From positions 5,232,871 to 5,296,870 of the forward strand of contig NZ_MPPL01000001.1 of NCBI RefSeq assembly GCF_001911425.1: a stretch of 64,000 nucleotides of DNA. The letters run 5' to 3'. Every line of letters starts with the position of its first letter. The stretch's first letter is position 1. This DNA is from Mucilaginibacter polytrichastri (GTDB taxonomy: Bacteria; Bacteroidota; Bacteroidia; Sphingobacteriales; Sphingobacteriaceae). This document shows, in pieces, positions 26,306 through 35,966 of the stretch. The notes beneath the pieces are model-generated. The model made no database searches. It worked only from the letters and a program-made list of their open reading frames with translations, and was not told the DNA's origin. Both the position numbers and the translations under genes were made by a program.

Positions 26306-27103
26306 TTAAATTTCTTCGTTAGAATACCAATTATGTATAGTTTCATTACTGCTAAAAAAGCCTTCAAACTCAAATTTAGGAATAATTTCATCTAAGAGTA
26401 CTTGGTTTCCGCAGATCAGAAAATAGAAACTATCCCATTCAATAGTAAACAATAATGTTCTGTCAATAGGGAAAAAATACATGTATCCTCTAACCAATAA
26501 AACAAATTCAACACAAGGCAATGTGATTAAATTAATAACTTTTCTGTCTTGAAAAAACTCGTCAGTAATTACAAGATCCACTTTCCCCATTGTTTTTAAG
26601 CAATTATAAATACGAATTAAACTTAATGCGGTGATACGACCCTCTGTAGGATAATAAATTGAATTACTTACAGCGAAAGCATTGAGTTTTTGTTGCAGAT
26701 CTATTCTTCTAAAGTCGCGACCAAGTGCGCCGATAGAGGTACATAATGCTAAGTTAATTTCGGAGAAGTTTTTCAACGGGGTATGTTCCAATACATACTG
26801 CCATTTTATCGGAGTACCGTTATCAATTATTTCTTCCACTTGCGGATAACTAGAGTTATTATTAGTATAGATCACCCGCTCAACGTTCGGGTCAAGGTTT
26901 TTGAATGCATCATTATTTTTCTGTAATTCTTCTAAACTTATAACTTTTGCTTGTTGTAAACTGGTATACTCTTCAGTGCCATTTTTAAGTTTGAAAAAAG
27001 GAGAAAAACAGATAAATACGCTGTCAAAATAATCCTTAAAATATTCTTTCAAAGGGTTATCGTATCCCGGGTAAAGATTATTGCTGTCAAATATATTATC
27101 CAT
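26306..27103 (-). CDS. Hypothetical protein, possibly DUF2711-like
   Basis: This 265-aa cytosolic protein has stretches (INLALCTSIGALGRDF, then SIYYPTEG, and TIHNWY near the end) that recall DUF2711 proteins of Bacillota as I remember them; that assignment is tentative. Its codons are clearly more AT-rich than those of its neighbours truA and the hydrolase, which suggests acquisition. It is isolated, with no partner gene adjacent. Function unknown. Confidence 0.55.
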   Translation of the reverse strand: MDNIFDSNNLYPGYDNPLKEYFKDYFDSVFICFSPFFKLKNGTEEYTSLQQAKVISLEELQKNNDAFKNLDPNVERVIYTNNNSSYPQVEEIIDNGTPIKWQYVLEHTPLKNFSEINLALCTSIGALGRDFRRIDLQQKLNAFAVSNSIYYPTEGRITALSLIRIYNCLKTMGKVDLVITDEFFQDRKVINLITLPCVEFVLLVRGYMYFFPIDRTLLFTIEWDSFYFLICGNQVLLDEIIPKFEFEGFFSSNETIHNWYSNEEI

Positions 27104-27202
27104 AGAAAATTAGAAACAGAATTTTGGTATTGAAATAAGCGTGTAAGTTATTTAATCAAACTCAATATCATCCAGCCCCTACCAACTTATAAAAATACCG
27201 TC

Positions 27203-27246
27203 AATAAAGAAAGCCTCAAATCTTTCGATTCAAGGCTTTCTTTATT
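27203..27246 (-). terminator. Intrinsic terminator of the hydrolase gene
   Basis: A 14-bp perfect outer stem (AATAAAGAAAGCCT with its complement), an inner AATC/GATT pair and A/T flanks lie 22 bases past the stop of the alpha/beta hydrolase on the minus strand. Confidence 0.85.
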
Positions 27247-27267
27247 TTATTATTGTGATTGCTTCAG

Positions 27268-28026
27268 TTAATATTTATAGTTCGCGGCTTCTTCAATCAC
27301 CTTCAATACTTCTTTAGGGTGAGAGTTCATCACCACGTGGCTCGATTCTATCTCTATGGTTTTGGCTTTCATTCTTTTAGACATAAAGCGTTCCAGATCT
27401 GGGTGGATGGCTTTGTCGCTTTTGGCAACCACGTACCAGCTTGGTTTCTGTTTCCAGGCAGGCGCTTCGCTTTTGTCGGCAAATACGGTTTGCGAGGCGG
27501 GTACTTGCGTGGTATAGATCATGGCCTGTTGTTTCGCGCTTAAGTCGGCAGCAAATACGGTTTTCACGCCTTCTTCTGATAAAAATAGAAAACCGCTTGA
27601 GGGTACAAAGTATTTGCCCAGTTCTGTTTGCGGGGCGTTGGCAGATACGGTTAAAATGTTTTCGCCCAGGTCTGGTGCATAAGCAGCCAGGTATACCAGG
27701 CCTACCACTTTAGGGTCGTTACCTGCCTGGGTAATTACAAAACCACCCCAGGAGTGGCCTACTAATATTACTTTACCTTTAATAAGGTCAATGGCTCTTT
27801 TGGTGGTGGCTACATCTTCTGCCAGTGAAGTTATGGGGTTTTGTACAGAAACTACATGGTAGCCTTTAGCTTGTAAGGCAGAGATCTGATCGGCCCAGCA
27901 AGAGCCATCGGCCCACACGCCGTGTACAAATACAATAGTTGGTTTTTCGTCTGCACTTTGTGCGCGGGCACCAATTGTAACCATTAAGGTTAAAATTAAA
28001 AAAGCGTAAAATTTAAATGTTTTCAT
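27268..28026 (-). CDS. Exported alpha/beta hydrolase (esterase EstA-like)
   Basis: This 252-aa protein has a signal peptide (ends GARAQ) and a compact alpha/beta-hydrolase fold: HGVWADGSCW oxyanion strand, nucleophile elbow GHSWGG at about 103, acid in KSDKAIHPD and catalytic His in SSHVVM. It belongs to the hydroxynitrile-lyase/MenH-like salicylate-esterase group, with secreted members in many soil bacteria. Substrate unknown. Confidence 0.85.
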   Translation of the reverse strand: MKTFKFYAFLILTLMVTIGARAQSADEKPTIVFVHGVWADGSCWADQISALQAKGYHVVSVQNPITSLAEDVATTKRAIDLIKGKVILVGHSWGGFVITQAGNDPKVVGLVYLAAYAPDLGENILTVSANAPQTELGKYFVPSSGFLFLSEEGVKTVFAADLSAKQQAMIYTTQVPASQTVFADKSEAPAWKQKPSWYVVAKSDKAIHPDLERFMSKRMKAKTIEIESSHVVMNSHPKEVLKVIEEAANYKY

Positions 28027-28577
28027 GGTTTGTGATTTAGAGTTTAATAACCCTTTTGTTTATTGATGAGCAAGTTATATCAATGTATTTTTATATCTGT
28101 AAAATATAATTGTTCATTACAATTGCATTGCAATGGCTTGCCGGTTTTTACCGTATCGTGAAATTTGGAGGCTTAATGTTCCGCTGAAACTAAAAAGGCC
28201 GGGACCAAATTGTTCGATTGGAGTTCACCTTAATTGGAGATTTTACAGCAGTAGCTTATGCGCTAAAGTGACTGTTCATTTGTTCAAATAAATTGGTAAC
28301 GCAACTACAAAGTTAAAATCATCAGAAAATGCATCATAAACGTTGCTTTCATTTAATAAGGGTACGCGTACTTTGATAAGTTCAAGGAGAAGTTTCCCTC
28401 TTTTTTGTAACCAGTCATCCTGAAATGATGTAACATGACACCTGTCGTTAAAAGTTTGACGAAATATAGCGTCGATGCTATTAGCTGATATACAGTTACT
28501 TAAGAGCAGTTTTGGTATGCCGATTAAAATTTATCATTATACCGATTTTTAATCCTTAAGGGATATGCTTTAAAAGC
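28027..28577. other. 551-base region without a recognised gene
   Basis: Upstream of the hydrolase and downstream of the tRNA terminator I see no frame with coding character and no clear repeat. It holds the hydrolase promoter on the minus strand. Its unusual length beside a tRNA gene makes a decayed insertion possible, without direct evidence. Confidence 0.4.
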
Positions 28578-28611
28578 AAAAGGCCTCTCAGATTGCTCTG
28601 AAAGGCTTTTT
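28578..28611 (-). terminator. Terminator of tRNA-fMet copy 1
   Basis: The hairpin AAAAGCCTTTCAGA-GCAA-TCTGAGAGGCCTTTT (minus strand, with small mismatches) lies 12 bases downstream of the tRNA. A near copy follows the second tRNA-fMet gene at 59026. Confidence 0.8.
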
Positions 28612-28623
28612 ACTTTATTTGGG

Positions 28624-28696
<73 letters not shown>

Positions 28697-28716
28697 CTAT
28701 GTTTTTGTTGGGGTTG

Positions 28717-28724
28717 CAAATGTA
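28717..28724 (-). promoter_or_regulatory. Putative -7 box of tRNA-fMet copy 1
   Basis: The minus strand reads TACATTTG, a TAnnTTTG match 20 bases before the mature tRNA 5' end. No clear -33 box. Confidence 0.45.
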
Positions 28725-28882
28725 CAATAAATTTGCACGTTAATTCACTTTATTTGCAACTATCATTTACGTTTAAATGTTTTATGGTTTAACATTCAGT
28801 TAATGAATTGATTACAATAAAAGAAAACTGAATGGTTATATCCTATCCAATTTTCTTTTAACGCTAATTATTAAGATAATGC

Positions 28883-29773
28883 TTACGGCTGCCCTGCTCC
28901 GCCTGCCGAGCCGTATACCTGCCCGGTTGCAAAACTTGCATCTGCGGCTGCCAGCTGCACATAAATAGAACCCAGTTCTGCTGGTTGCCCAGGCCTGCCT
29001 AATGGCGTTTGGCCGCCAAATTGTTTCAGCTTTTCCTGGCTGGCGCCTCCGCTTACTTGCAAGGGTGTCCAGACTGGGCCCGGTGCTACGCCATTAACCC
29101 TAATGCCTTTCGGCCCCAGCTGCTTGGCCAGCGATTTTACATAGTTCATGGTGGCTGCCTTGGTTTGCGCATAATCATAAAGATCGGGCGTGGGGTCATA
29201 AGCCTGTTCTGATGTAGTGCCGATAATTACCGAGCCGGGTTTTAAATGTGGCAGGGCGGCCTTAATAATCCAGAAGGGGGCGTAAATATTAGTCTTCATG
29301 GTCCAATCGAATTGTTCGGTTGAAATATCAAGGATCGAAGCGTGCGCCTGTTGCCTGCCTGCATTGTTAACCACAATATCCAATCCGCCTAATTCCTTAA
29401 CTGCTTTTTCTACCAGCTGCTGGCAAAATGCTTCTTCGCGCAAATCGCCGGGTATGGCAATGGCCTTACGGCCTTCGGCTTTAATCAGCGCAATTACTTC
29501 CCGGGCATCCGGTTCTTCGGCGGGGAGGTAATTAATGGCTACATCTGCACCTTCGCGGGCGTAGGCAATGGCTGCGGCGCGGCCCATGCCAGAGTCGCCG
29601 CCGGTTATTAATGCTTTGCGGCCAGCTAACCGGCCCGAGCCTTTATAGCTGGTTTCGCCATGATCAGGCCGCGGAATCATTTTACTGGCCAGGCCGGGCC
29701 ATGGTTGGGATTGCCCTTCAAAAGGGGGCTTGGGATATTTGGTGGTTGGGTCTTGCAAGGGTAGTGTGTCCAT
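28883..29773 (-). CDS. SDR-family oxidoreductase (YhxC/YhdF-like)
   Basis: This 296-aa classical short-chain dehydrogenase has the cofactor motif TGGDSGMGRAAA, NNAG at NVVNNAGRQQ (as IVVNNAGRQQ), catalytic Ser in GTTSEQ and YxxxK in YDYAQTKAA. It belongs to the group with an N-terminal extension (PLQDPTTKYPKPPFEGQ) seen in B. subtilis YhxC and E. coli YghA. I start at the ATG at 29773. A Tat signal peptide is encoded just upstream in another frame, so the gene may be frameshifted at its 5' end. Confidence 0.85.
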   Translation of the reverse strand: MDTLPLQDPTTKYPKPPFEGQSQPWPGLASKMIPRPDHGETSYKGSGRLAGRKALITGGDSGMGRAAAIAYAREGADVAINYLPAEEPDAREVIALIKAEGRKAIAIPGDLREEAFCQQLVEKAVKELGGLDIVVNNAGRQQAHASILDISTEQFDWTMKTNIYAPFWIIKAALPHLKPGSVIIGTTSEQAYDPTPDLYDYAQTKAATMNYVKSLAKQLGPKGIRVNGVAPGPVWTPLQVSGGASQEKLKQFGGQTPLGRPGQPAELGSIYVQLAAADASFATGQVYGSAGGAGQP

Positions 29774-29897
29774 AGGTTTTAAATTTGTTTGCGATGTTTT
29801 CTGTAGCTGCAATTACAGGCGAAACGGCTGCAGTGGCTAAAGTGGCACCAAGCCCGCCAATTACAGCACGACGGGAAATTTTATCTTGTTCATTCAT
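29718..29897 (-). pseudogene. Tat signal-peptide frame overlapping the SDR gene
   Basis: This 59-codon frame begins MNEQDKISRRAVIGGLGATL and runs through an Ala-rich stretch ending in VIAATENIANKF, an excellent twin-arginine signal. It then overlaps the SDR start in a different frame and stops at 29718. A signal peptide with no mature domain makes little sense alone, so the likeliest reading is that it was the N-terminus of the SDR, separated by a one-base indel near 29775-29815 (or a sequencing error). Confidence 0.55.
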
Positions 29898-30045
29898 GGC
29901 GATACATGCGCTTTAAATTGTTATCAGTATAACCAATTTGTTTATCATTTGGTTTTGATAATTATTTAAAAAGAAATAAAATTTCTTAAATGTAAATCAA
30001 ATACCCGTATAAAGGATACTCACTAGAAAGACGAGGGTAGTTTTA

Positions 30046-30603
30046 CTATCTGTTGTTTTGCGGAAAAATGCGAATGGTTTTCATATACCGCCCGGCATAT
30101 TTTGGGTATAATGATGTTTCGGTAACGCCATGTGCCTTGCCAGATGTAGCGTGAATAAACCGGGGACCGGCTTCATCTACAGCAATAATTATGCCCATAT
30201 GGCCCACAGTTTTGATGGTGCTATCGGTACCGGTAAAAAGGATCAGATCGCCGGGTTGGGCATCTTTTACATCAATCTCTTGTTTAACAAATGTAAAGTC
30301 GACCGAGCTTCTGGATACACTTATATCAAAGTGATTAAATACATAGGTAACAAAGCCCGAGCAGTCAAACCCTTGTGCTGGGTTTGTAGAGCCATATTTA
30401 TAAGGAATGCCGTTTAACGACCGGGCAAAGTTTATGAGTTCGGCAGGTGTTGTTTTGCCTGTTGAAATAATGGTGATCTGTGACGTGTTACGATGGCTGC
30501 TATCTGAAGAAGAATTTGTGGATGCAGCCATTGAGCTGCTATCCGTAGCATTGCAAGATAAAATACTAATAGCCAGAAGATAAGCGCCACAATTTAATCT
30601 CAT
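30046..30603 (-). CDS. NlpC/P60 cell-wall hydrolase lipoprotein
   Basis: This 185-aa lipoprotein has lipobox ILSC (Cys about 18), a Ser/Thr linker and an NlpC/P60 domain. The catalytic Cys is in FDCSGFVTYVF, the His in GHMGIIIA and the third polar residue in RFIHATSG. Such enzymes cut D-Glu-mDAP peptide bonds in peptidoglycan. It sits in the envelope and is monocistronic. Confidence 0.9.
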   Translation of the reverse strand: MRLNCGAYLLAISILSCNATDSSSMAASTNSSSDSSHRNTSQITIISTGKTTPAELINFARSLNGIPYKYGSTNPAQGFDCSGFVTYVFNHFDISVSRSSVDFTFVKQEIDVKDAQPGDLILFTGTDSTIKTVGHMGIIIAVDEAGPRFIHATSGKAHGVTETSLYPKYAGRYMKTIRIFPQNNR

Positions 30604-30657
30604 ATATATAAATACACCATATATAGTTTATTGTTCATCTGGTACCTTCATCAAGGT

Positions 30658-31298
30658 TTAGTTAATTAAAACCAGGCCATTCAAAAATGTTTCCATTTCT
30701 GCCCGGGCTTCTTTATAAAGCATTGCAGAGGTGTAAGCTAATAGTTGAACCGTACCTTTCTGATCAGAGTAATAGTAGCCTAGATATTTTATTTTAATAC
30801 CCTGAATAGTTCCGGACATTTCTAAATAAAGCATCTTTTGATTATTGTAATCCGGTACTCTTGGCCGGTAATCCGGGCATCCGCTGCCGCTTTTTGCGCA
30901 TTAATTAATGCAATATTGCGCATGTTTTTGAGGTTAATCGGTGTTTTTTCTGTGGCGAGCATCGCCTGCCCATTACCTGATTTTAGGCTAAACCGGTATT
31001 CTGGTACTATTTCATTATCGCGATGCGGAGAGAATGTCCATTTAGCCGGGTTAATGTAAACACCAACATTAACGGTATTGCTTTTTACAAGAAAGGTAGC
31101 ATAAGGTGATTTTACAAACTTAGCCCGATTTGTTTTTATTGTATCGGTAAGATTGCCGCCTGTACTATCTGCACTATATTTCCAGGTGCCATTATCAAAT
31201 AAAACAACTTGCCTGCCGTTCTCTGTGAGTGCATTTATTTGTGCCCTTGAAGTATTAACGGCTATTAGCAGAAAGAATAGTATTACAAATTTGTTCAT
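30658..31298 (-). pseudogene. Frameshifted exported protein (about 213 aa originally)
   Basis: The 5' part (31298 to about 30855) gives a signal peptide and INALTENGRQVVLFDNGTW, ending in a frame that soon stops (ITIIKRCFI). From about 30855 a second frame continues without a gap: NNQKMLYLEMSGTIQG, then YLGYYYSDQKGTVQLL, to a stop at 30658. Together they match the layout of a common Bacteroidota secreted protein as I recall it. One missing base near 30850-30860 explains the break; whether real or a sequencing error cannot be told here. Confidence 0.7.
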
Positions 31299-31478
31299 TT
31301 GTGATATTGGAAATATTGTTTGATTGGGCTTGAGTTAATTATGCACTAAATATAATAAATACCCTATAGTTAAAAGATCAAATATCTGTTTCTGAACGTT
31401 GAGAATCCATAATATAAGTATTGTTGGTTGCGGTACTGTAAACATTCTGGGTATTTAGTGGTTTGAATTTGGTATAAG

Positions 31479-32843
31479 ATGATCTACAATTTGAAATTCG
31501 AACATTTATTATTTTACAAAGTGCAGTATAACACCAACTATAAATTTTTGTTACTACTGCTTCTGTTTGCAGGCATCCATCAGTTTGCTTTTAGCCAGGT
31601 AGCAACCGCGGTTGATTCATTAAAAGAAGATTCCCTGCATAAAAAAGCGCTTATTGCCCACCAAAAAGAACAAGCCGCACTGGCTACACAATATGATTTT
31701 GGCAACCTGGTGAGCGATATTATTCATCCCCATAAAAAGCCAGATTCGCTTCATAAACCATCGGGCATCACCATTATACCAAACATCGCGGCTAACCCAA
31801 CTATTGGGTTCCAGGTAGGTATAAAGGCAGTAGCAGGCAGAAAGCTGGGTACAGACCCAACAACATTTATGTCGGTGGCTGCTACGTCGGCATCTATCAC
31901 CACCAAGGGGATCATTTATTTCTACATCAACCATAATATTTACACGCCCGGTAACAAATGGAATTTTCAGGGTAATATCGTAGTGGCAAAATCTGTTACG
32001 CCCGATTTTGGCTTAGGCATTGGCAGGGAGGTTTCGGGAGGTACGGAGGCTCAGCAAATATTGGCCAACCCAAACCATAAGGTACGTGTACTTAATTCAA
32101 CCTTTTACAACGTTAGGGAAAAGGTTTATAAAGAAGTTGCCGAAGGCCTTTTTATTGGTGCGGGCGCGTCTTTTGATGTGCGTAAAGGCATAAACGAAAA
32201 AGATACAAGCGCTTTAACCCCATATAAAATTTATAACAAAGAGCACGGCTTTAATGACAAACAGTATTCGGCAAATGGGCTGCTTTTTAACATGCAATAC
32301 ACCACCCGAGACAATCAGAACCGTGCCTATAAAGGTATTTACGCAGATTTGGGTTTGCGGGTTAACCAAACCTGGATGGGTAGCACCAAAAGCGCGGTAC
32401 AAATAACAACCGATTTCAGAAAATATTTCAGCCTGTCTGAAGAGAATCCCGAAACGGTACTCGCCTTTTGGAACTGGGGTTCTTACCTGGTTAGCGGCGA
32501 AGTGCCTTACCTGGAACTGCCGGGTACAGCCCGCGACGGCGCTTTTAGAAGTGGCCGGGGCTACACTTCGCAGTATTTTAAGGGTAAAAAATTTAACGAT
32601 ACCGAAGCCGAATTCCGGTTCCCGATTACAAAAAATAAATTTTTGAGCGGGGTTGCTTTTGCCAGCATGCAAACCGCTGATGACGAGCAGGGCACCAAAC
32701 TATTCCAGACATTTCAGCCGGGTTATGGTGCCGGTTTACGGGTATTGTTTAATAAAGCAACACGTACCAACCTGGCGCTCGATTATGCCTTTGGTAAATT
32801 TGGAAACAGGGGATTCTTCCTGAATCTGAATGAGTCTTTTTAA
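31479..32843 (+). CDS. BamA/Omp85-like outer-membrane barrel protein
   Basis: This is a 454-aa protein with a signal sequence (hydrophobic core LLLLLLFAG, cleavage after FAFSQ near 40). A surface-antigen (Omp85 C-terminal) beta-barrel follows: repeated amphipathic strands such as YKGIYADLGLRVNQTW, the GSYLVSGEVPYLELPG and RSGRGY segment near the L6-like loop, and a terminal Phe (LNLNESF) that BamA recognises. No POTRA repeats are visible, so it is a short patatin-/MipA-like or stand-alone barrel. Transport role unknown. Confidence 0.78.
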   Translation: MIYNLKFEHLLFYKVQYNTNYKFLLLLLLFAGIHQFAFSQVATAVDSLKEDSLHKKALIAHQKEQAALATQYDFGNLVSDIIHPHKKPDSLHKPSGITIIPNIAANPTIGFQVGIKAVAGRKLGTDPTTFMSVAATSASITTKGIIYFYINHNIYTPGNKWNFQGNIVVAKSVTPDFGLGIGREVSGGTEAQQILANPNHKVRVLNSTFYNVREKVYKEVAEGLFIGAGASFDVRKGINEKDTSALTPYKIYNKEHGFNDKQYSANGLLFNMQYTTRDNQNRAYKGIYADLGLRVNQTWMGSTKSAVQITTDFRKYFSLSEENPETVLAFWNWGSYLVSGEVPYLELPGTARDGAFRSGRGYTSQYFKGKKFNDTEAEFRFPITKNKFLSGVAFASMQTADDEQGTKLFQTFQPGYGAGLRVLFNKATRTNLALDYAFGKFGNRGFFLNLNESF

Positions 32844-32944
32844 CCGGACTGAAAATAACAGCAGGTTTTGATGTTTAAAATTTGACGAGGGGCTTTTTCA
32901 TGATATTATTGTACTATCAAAATTAATTTGATAGTAACCAATTA

Positions 32945-34039
32945 ATGAACGCACCAATAGCCGGCCTTAAAATTCTGAAACCCAAGCAGCATTTTGAAAT
33001 ATTAGATGGCTTGCGAGGCGTGGCCGCACTGGCAGTTGTAACTTTCCATTTTATGGAAGTGGCAATTAGCGACTATAGTCAGGATTTTATAGGGCATGGG
33101 TTTTTAGCGGTCGATTTCTTTTTCTGTTTGTCCGGCTTTGTAATTGGGTATGCCTATGACGACCGTATTGGCCAAATGGGTGTCGTAGAATTTTTTAAGT
33201 CGCGGATAATACGCCTTCATCCGCTGGTTATTTTGGGTTCGATATTGGGCTTGTTAACCTATTTGTTCGACCCTTTTAACATAAAGCCCGAATTACTTAG
33301 CACCGGTAAACTCATACTGATATTTATAAGCTCTATACTGTTGATACCCTATCCGGCTATGCCGGGCCGGTATTTTAATCTGTTTAGTTTTAATGCGCCG
33401 GCGTGGTCGTTATTCTGGGAATATGTGGCTAATATTTTTTATGCTTTTATACTGTATAAAGTTGGCCGTAAATGGCTGATGGGCCTCACCATAACTGCGG
33501 CAGTAATATTATGCTTGGTTTGTTATAAAGCAGGCAACTTAATGGGCGGTTGGAGTGGTGATACCTTTTGGCATGGTGGTGCGCGTATCTTCTATTCGTT
33601 TTTAGCGGGGCTGCTTGTGTATCGCTCCAATTGGATTATTAAAAACGAGCTGGGCTTTATCTCACTGTCGATATTATTGGTCTTGGCTTTCGTTATGCCG
33701 TTTTCTACCTGGAACTGGCTTACCGAGCCACTGGTTATATTATTCTACTTTCCGCTGTTGGTTGCCCTGGGCGCCGGGTCTGCATTAACTGCCGGGTTTA
33801 AAAAGCTCTGTAATTTTTTCGGTAAAATATCCTATCCGTTATACATGACACATTATGCCGTATTATGGGTATGGGCCAGTTATTTTAACAGCCACAAACC
33901 AGGTATAGCCCAAATGTTTTACATTATTATACCAAGCGTGCTGCTGCTGGTTGGCGTAGCGTATTTGGTAATGGTAGTTTATGATATACCTGTGAGGCGA
34001 TACTTAAGTAGTAATAGAAAGGTATTGATAACAAGATAA
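32945..34039 (+). CDS. Acyltransferase-3 family membrane protein (OafA-like)
   Basis: This 364-aa acyltransferase-3 protein has about ten membrane helices, the N-terminal motif LDGLRGVAALAVVTFH (catalytic His) and the RxxR-like motif in KSRIIRLHPLV. Such enzymes move acetyl or other acyl groups across the membrane onto surface sugars. It converges with a related gene at 34093-35220 and the two proteins share most of their motifs, so they are paralogues. Confidence 0.88.
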   Translation: MNAPIAGLKILKPKQHFEILDGLRGVAALAVVTFHFMEVAISDYSQDFIGHGFLAVDFFFCLSGFVIGYAYDDRIGQMGVVEFFKSRIIRLHPLVILGSILGLLTYLFDPFNIKPELLSTGKLILIFISSILLIPYPAMPGRYFNLFSFNAPAWSLFWEYVANIFYAFILYKVGRKWLMGLTITAAVILCLVCYKAGNLMGGWSGDTFWHGGARIFYSFLAGLLVYRSNWIIKNELGFISLSILLVLAFVMPFSTWNWLTEPLVILFYFPLLVALGAGSALTAGFKKLCNFFGKISYPLYMTHYAVLWVWASYFNSHKPGIAQMFYIIIPSVLLLVGVAYLVMVVYDIPVRRYLSSNRKVLITR

Positions 34040-34092
34040 GCTTATTCGAATAAGTCCCCGATTATAAACCGAGGCTTTATAATTCAATCAAA

Positions 34093-35220
34093 TTAAGCAC
34101 GCTTCATTAAGAAACGCTTTCTAAGCCATTCGCGCACTGGTTCATCATAAAGTTTAAGGCATGCATAAGCAATAATAACAGCTGTTACAAAAAGCAATGT
34201 ACCAATTTCGAGGCCATAGCCTATCGGGATTTTATTATCTGCAACCCAGGCGGTATAAGTATAAATTAAGGCGTAGTGGGTTATGTAAATAGGGTAAGAT
34301 ATATCGCCTAAGAATTTACAAACCTTTTTGGCAAACTTGCCGGTTATATTACCGCCGGCCCCTATGGCAACAATAAGCGGGAACATTAAAATAATACAAA
34401 ATGATTCATACAAACCATTCATCCAAAGGTGTTGCTCGTCGCCAATTCTTGGGATAAAAAATATAGCGATAATTAATAAGCTACAGATGGTAAAGGCATT
34501 TTTAATATGGATGAGCTTGCCCATGCGGCAAAGCAGCATGCCTGCAAAAAATGGATACAGTAACCGGGTGAAGCCAATGTTAAACTGAGCGCCATTAATG
34601 CTCCAGCCGCCAATAACATCGCCTTGCGGCCCCCATACTAAATAATGGGTAAGCATAACAGCAAATATTAGTACAAATACAGCAAGCACTTTTTTAGAGA
34701 ATTTGCGAAAAACCAGCGCGTAAAGAATATTAGCAATGTATTCGAAAAACAGCGACCAGGCTGGCCCATTCAGTGGGTGCATTTCCTGCCAGCCACGTAT
34801 GTCCATCGACATAGGCAGCGGAATCATTGTGAAACCAACTATCATAACCAATAGCATTTTCCAAACAGGCGTTTCATTAATCAGCGGAAAGGTTGCCCCG
34901 CCCTGGAAGTAAAAGAATGCAGCGCCAATTATTGTGCCCATAATAACCATAGGCTGCAGGCGGATAAGGCGCCGTTTATAAAACTCCCACTGTGTCATTT
35001 TGCCCCAGCGGTCATCATAAGCGTAGGCTACCACAAAACCCGATAACAGGAAAAAGAAATCGACAGCCAAATAACCATGATTAATTATTTGTTTGAAACG
35101 TGTACCCGAGTAGGTTTCGAAAACGTGAAACATAACCACAATTAACGCAGCTACACCACGTAAACCGTCGAGAATTTCATAATGGTTTTTTGTTTCGATA
35201 TAAGCAGGAGCTTTAGTCAT
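34093..35220 (-). CDS. Acyltransferase-3 family membrane protein (paralogue)
   Basis: This 375-aa membrane acyltransferase has the same signature as its convergent neighbour: LDGLRGVAALIVVMFH, then HGYLAVDFFFLLSGFVVAYA and KRRLIRLQPMV. It probably O-acylates a surface glycan. The tail-to-tail pair suggests duplication with inversion, and the shared spacer contains the palindrome CTTATTCGAATAAG (34042-34055). Confidence 0.88.
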   Translation of the reverse strand: MTKAPAYIETKNHYEILDGLRGVAALIVVMFHVFETYSGTRFKQIINHGYLAVDFFFLLSGFVVAYAYDDRWGKMTQWEFYKRRLIRLQPMVIMGTIIGAAFFYFQGGATFPLINETPVWKMLLVMIVGFTMIPLPMSMDIRGWQEMHPLNGPAWSLFFEYIANILYALVFRKFSKKVLAVFVLIFAVMLTHYLVWGPQGDVIGGWSINGAQFNIGFTRLLYPFFAGMLLCRMGKLIHIKNAFTICSLLIIAIFFIPRIGDEQHLWMNGLYESFCIILMFPLIVAIGAGGNITGKFAKKVCKFLGDISYPIYITHYALIYTYTAWVADNKIPIGYGLEIGTLLFVTAVIIAYACLKLYDEPVREWLRKRFLMKRA

Positions 35221-35503
35221 TGCGGTAAAATAGCTAAAATTGGTTAAAGGTTAGTCGTTGCCTTATCAGCAGCCAACGGGTATAAAATATAATTGGTTTT
35301 ACGCAATGTGAAGGGGGTATTGCGTTTTTTCGACGCAACAATAATAAAGATTTTAGTTTACTACGGAAATAAGAAAAATATACTGGAACGAACAGCGAAC
35401 AATAGACCGTAGAAGAATTCAGCATTAATAGCATAACCGTTTATACATAAACGGTTGTCTGAAATTGATATAATGATACTTTGGTTTGCAATAAGTATTG
35501 CTA

Positions 35504-35890
35504 CTATTTGCCGGTACTTTTCAACGCCCAGTAAACCAGTACGGGTTGAAATAGTAATCTTAAAAATCTTTTCTTATCGGTATCTAAACCAAAAGCACTT
35601 CTCTTGTGGGTATATTGAGAAATATTGCCAGGGAAAACAGCCACAAAAAAGGCTGCTGCAACTTTGCCTACAGTTTCCTGGTGCTTTTCTGGTGTAAACA
35701 GCAGGGCGCTGCCCAAGGCAATTTCAACTATGCCCGAGGCTACAACAGTATCGTCTATTTTTAGAGGAACCCAATCTGGCACCTGCGCTTTAAATGCTTT
35801 GCGGGTAAAGGTAAGGTGGCTTATTCCTGCAAATATAAGGTTGGCGCCTAGCAGTATCCTGGCCGCTTTTTTAATAGTTTCCTCTTTCAT
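35504..35890 (-). CDS. DoxX-like four-helix membrane protein
   Basis: This is a 128-aa DoxX/DoxD-like membrane protein with four helices. Typical features are ARILLGANLIFAGISHL at the start and the central GIVEIALGSALLF. DoxX relatives are linked to redox control and thiosulfate oxidation, but this subfamily is uncharacterised. Monocistronic. Confidence 0.8.
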   Translation of the reverse strand: MKEETIKKAARILLGANLIFAGISHLTFTRKAFKAQVPDWVPLKIDDTVVASGIVEIALGSALLFTPEKHQETVGKVAAAFFVAVFPGNISQYTHKRSAFGLDTDKKRFLRLLFQPVLVYWALKSTGK

Positions 35891-35966
35891 GTGGTGATGT
35901 ATGCAAATACTATTCCAGTATGTGAGCAGCTTAAAAGCAGGAGGCTTTATCAGATAGGGAGGCTAT

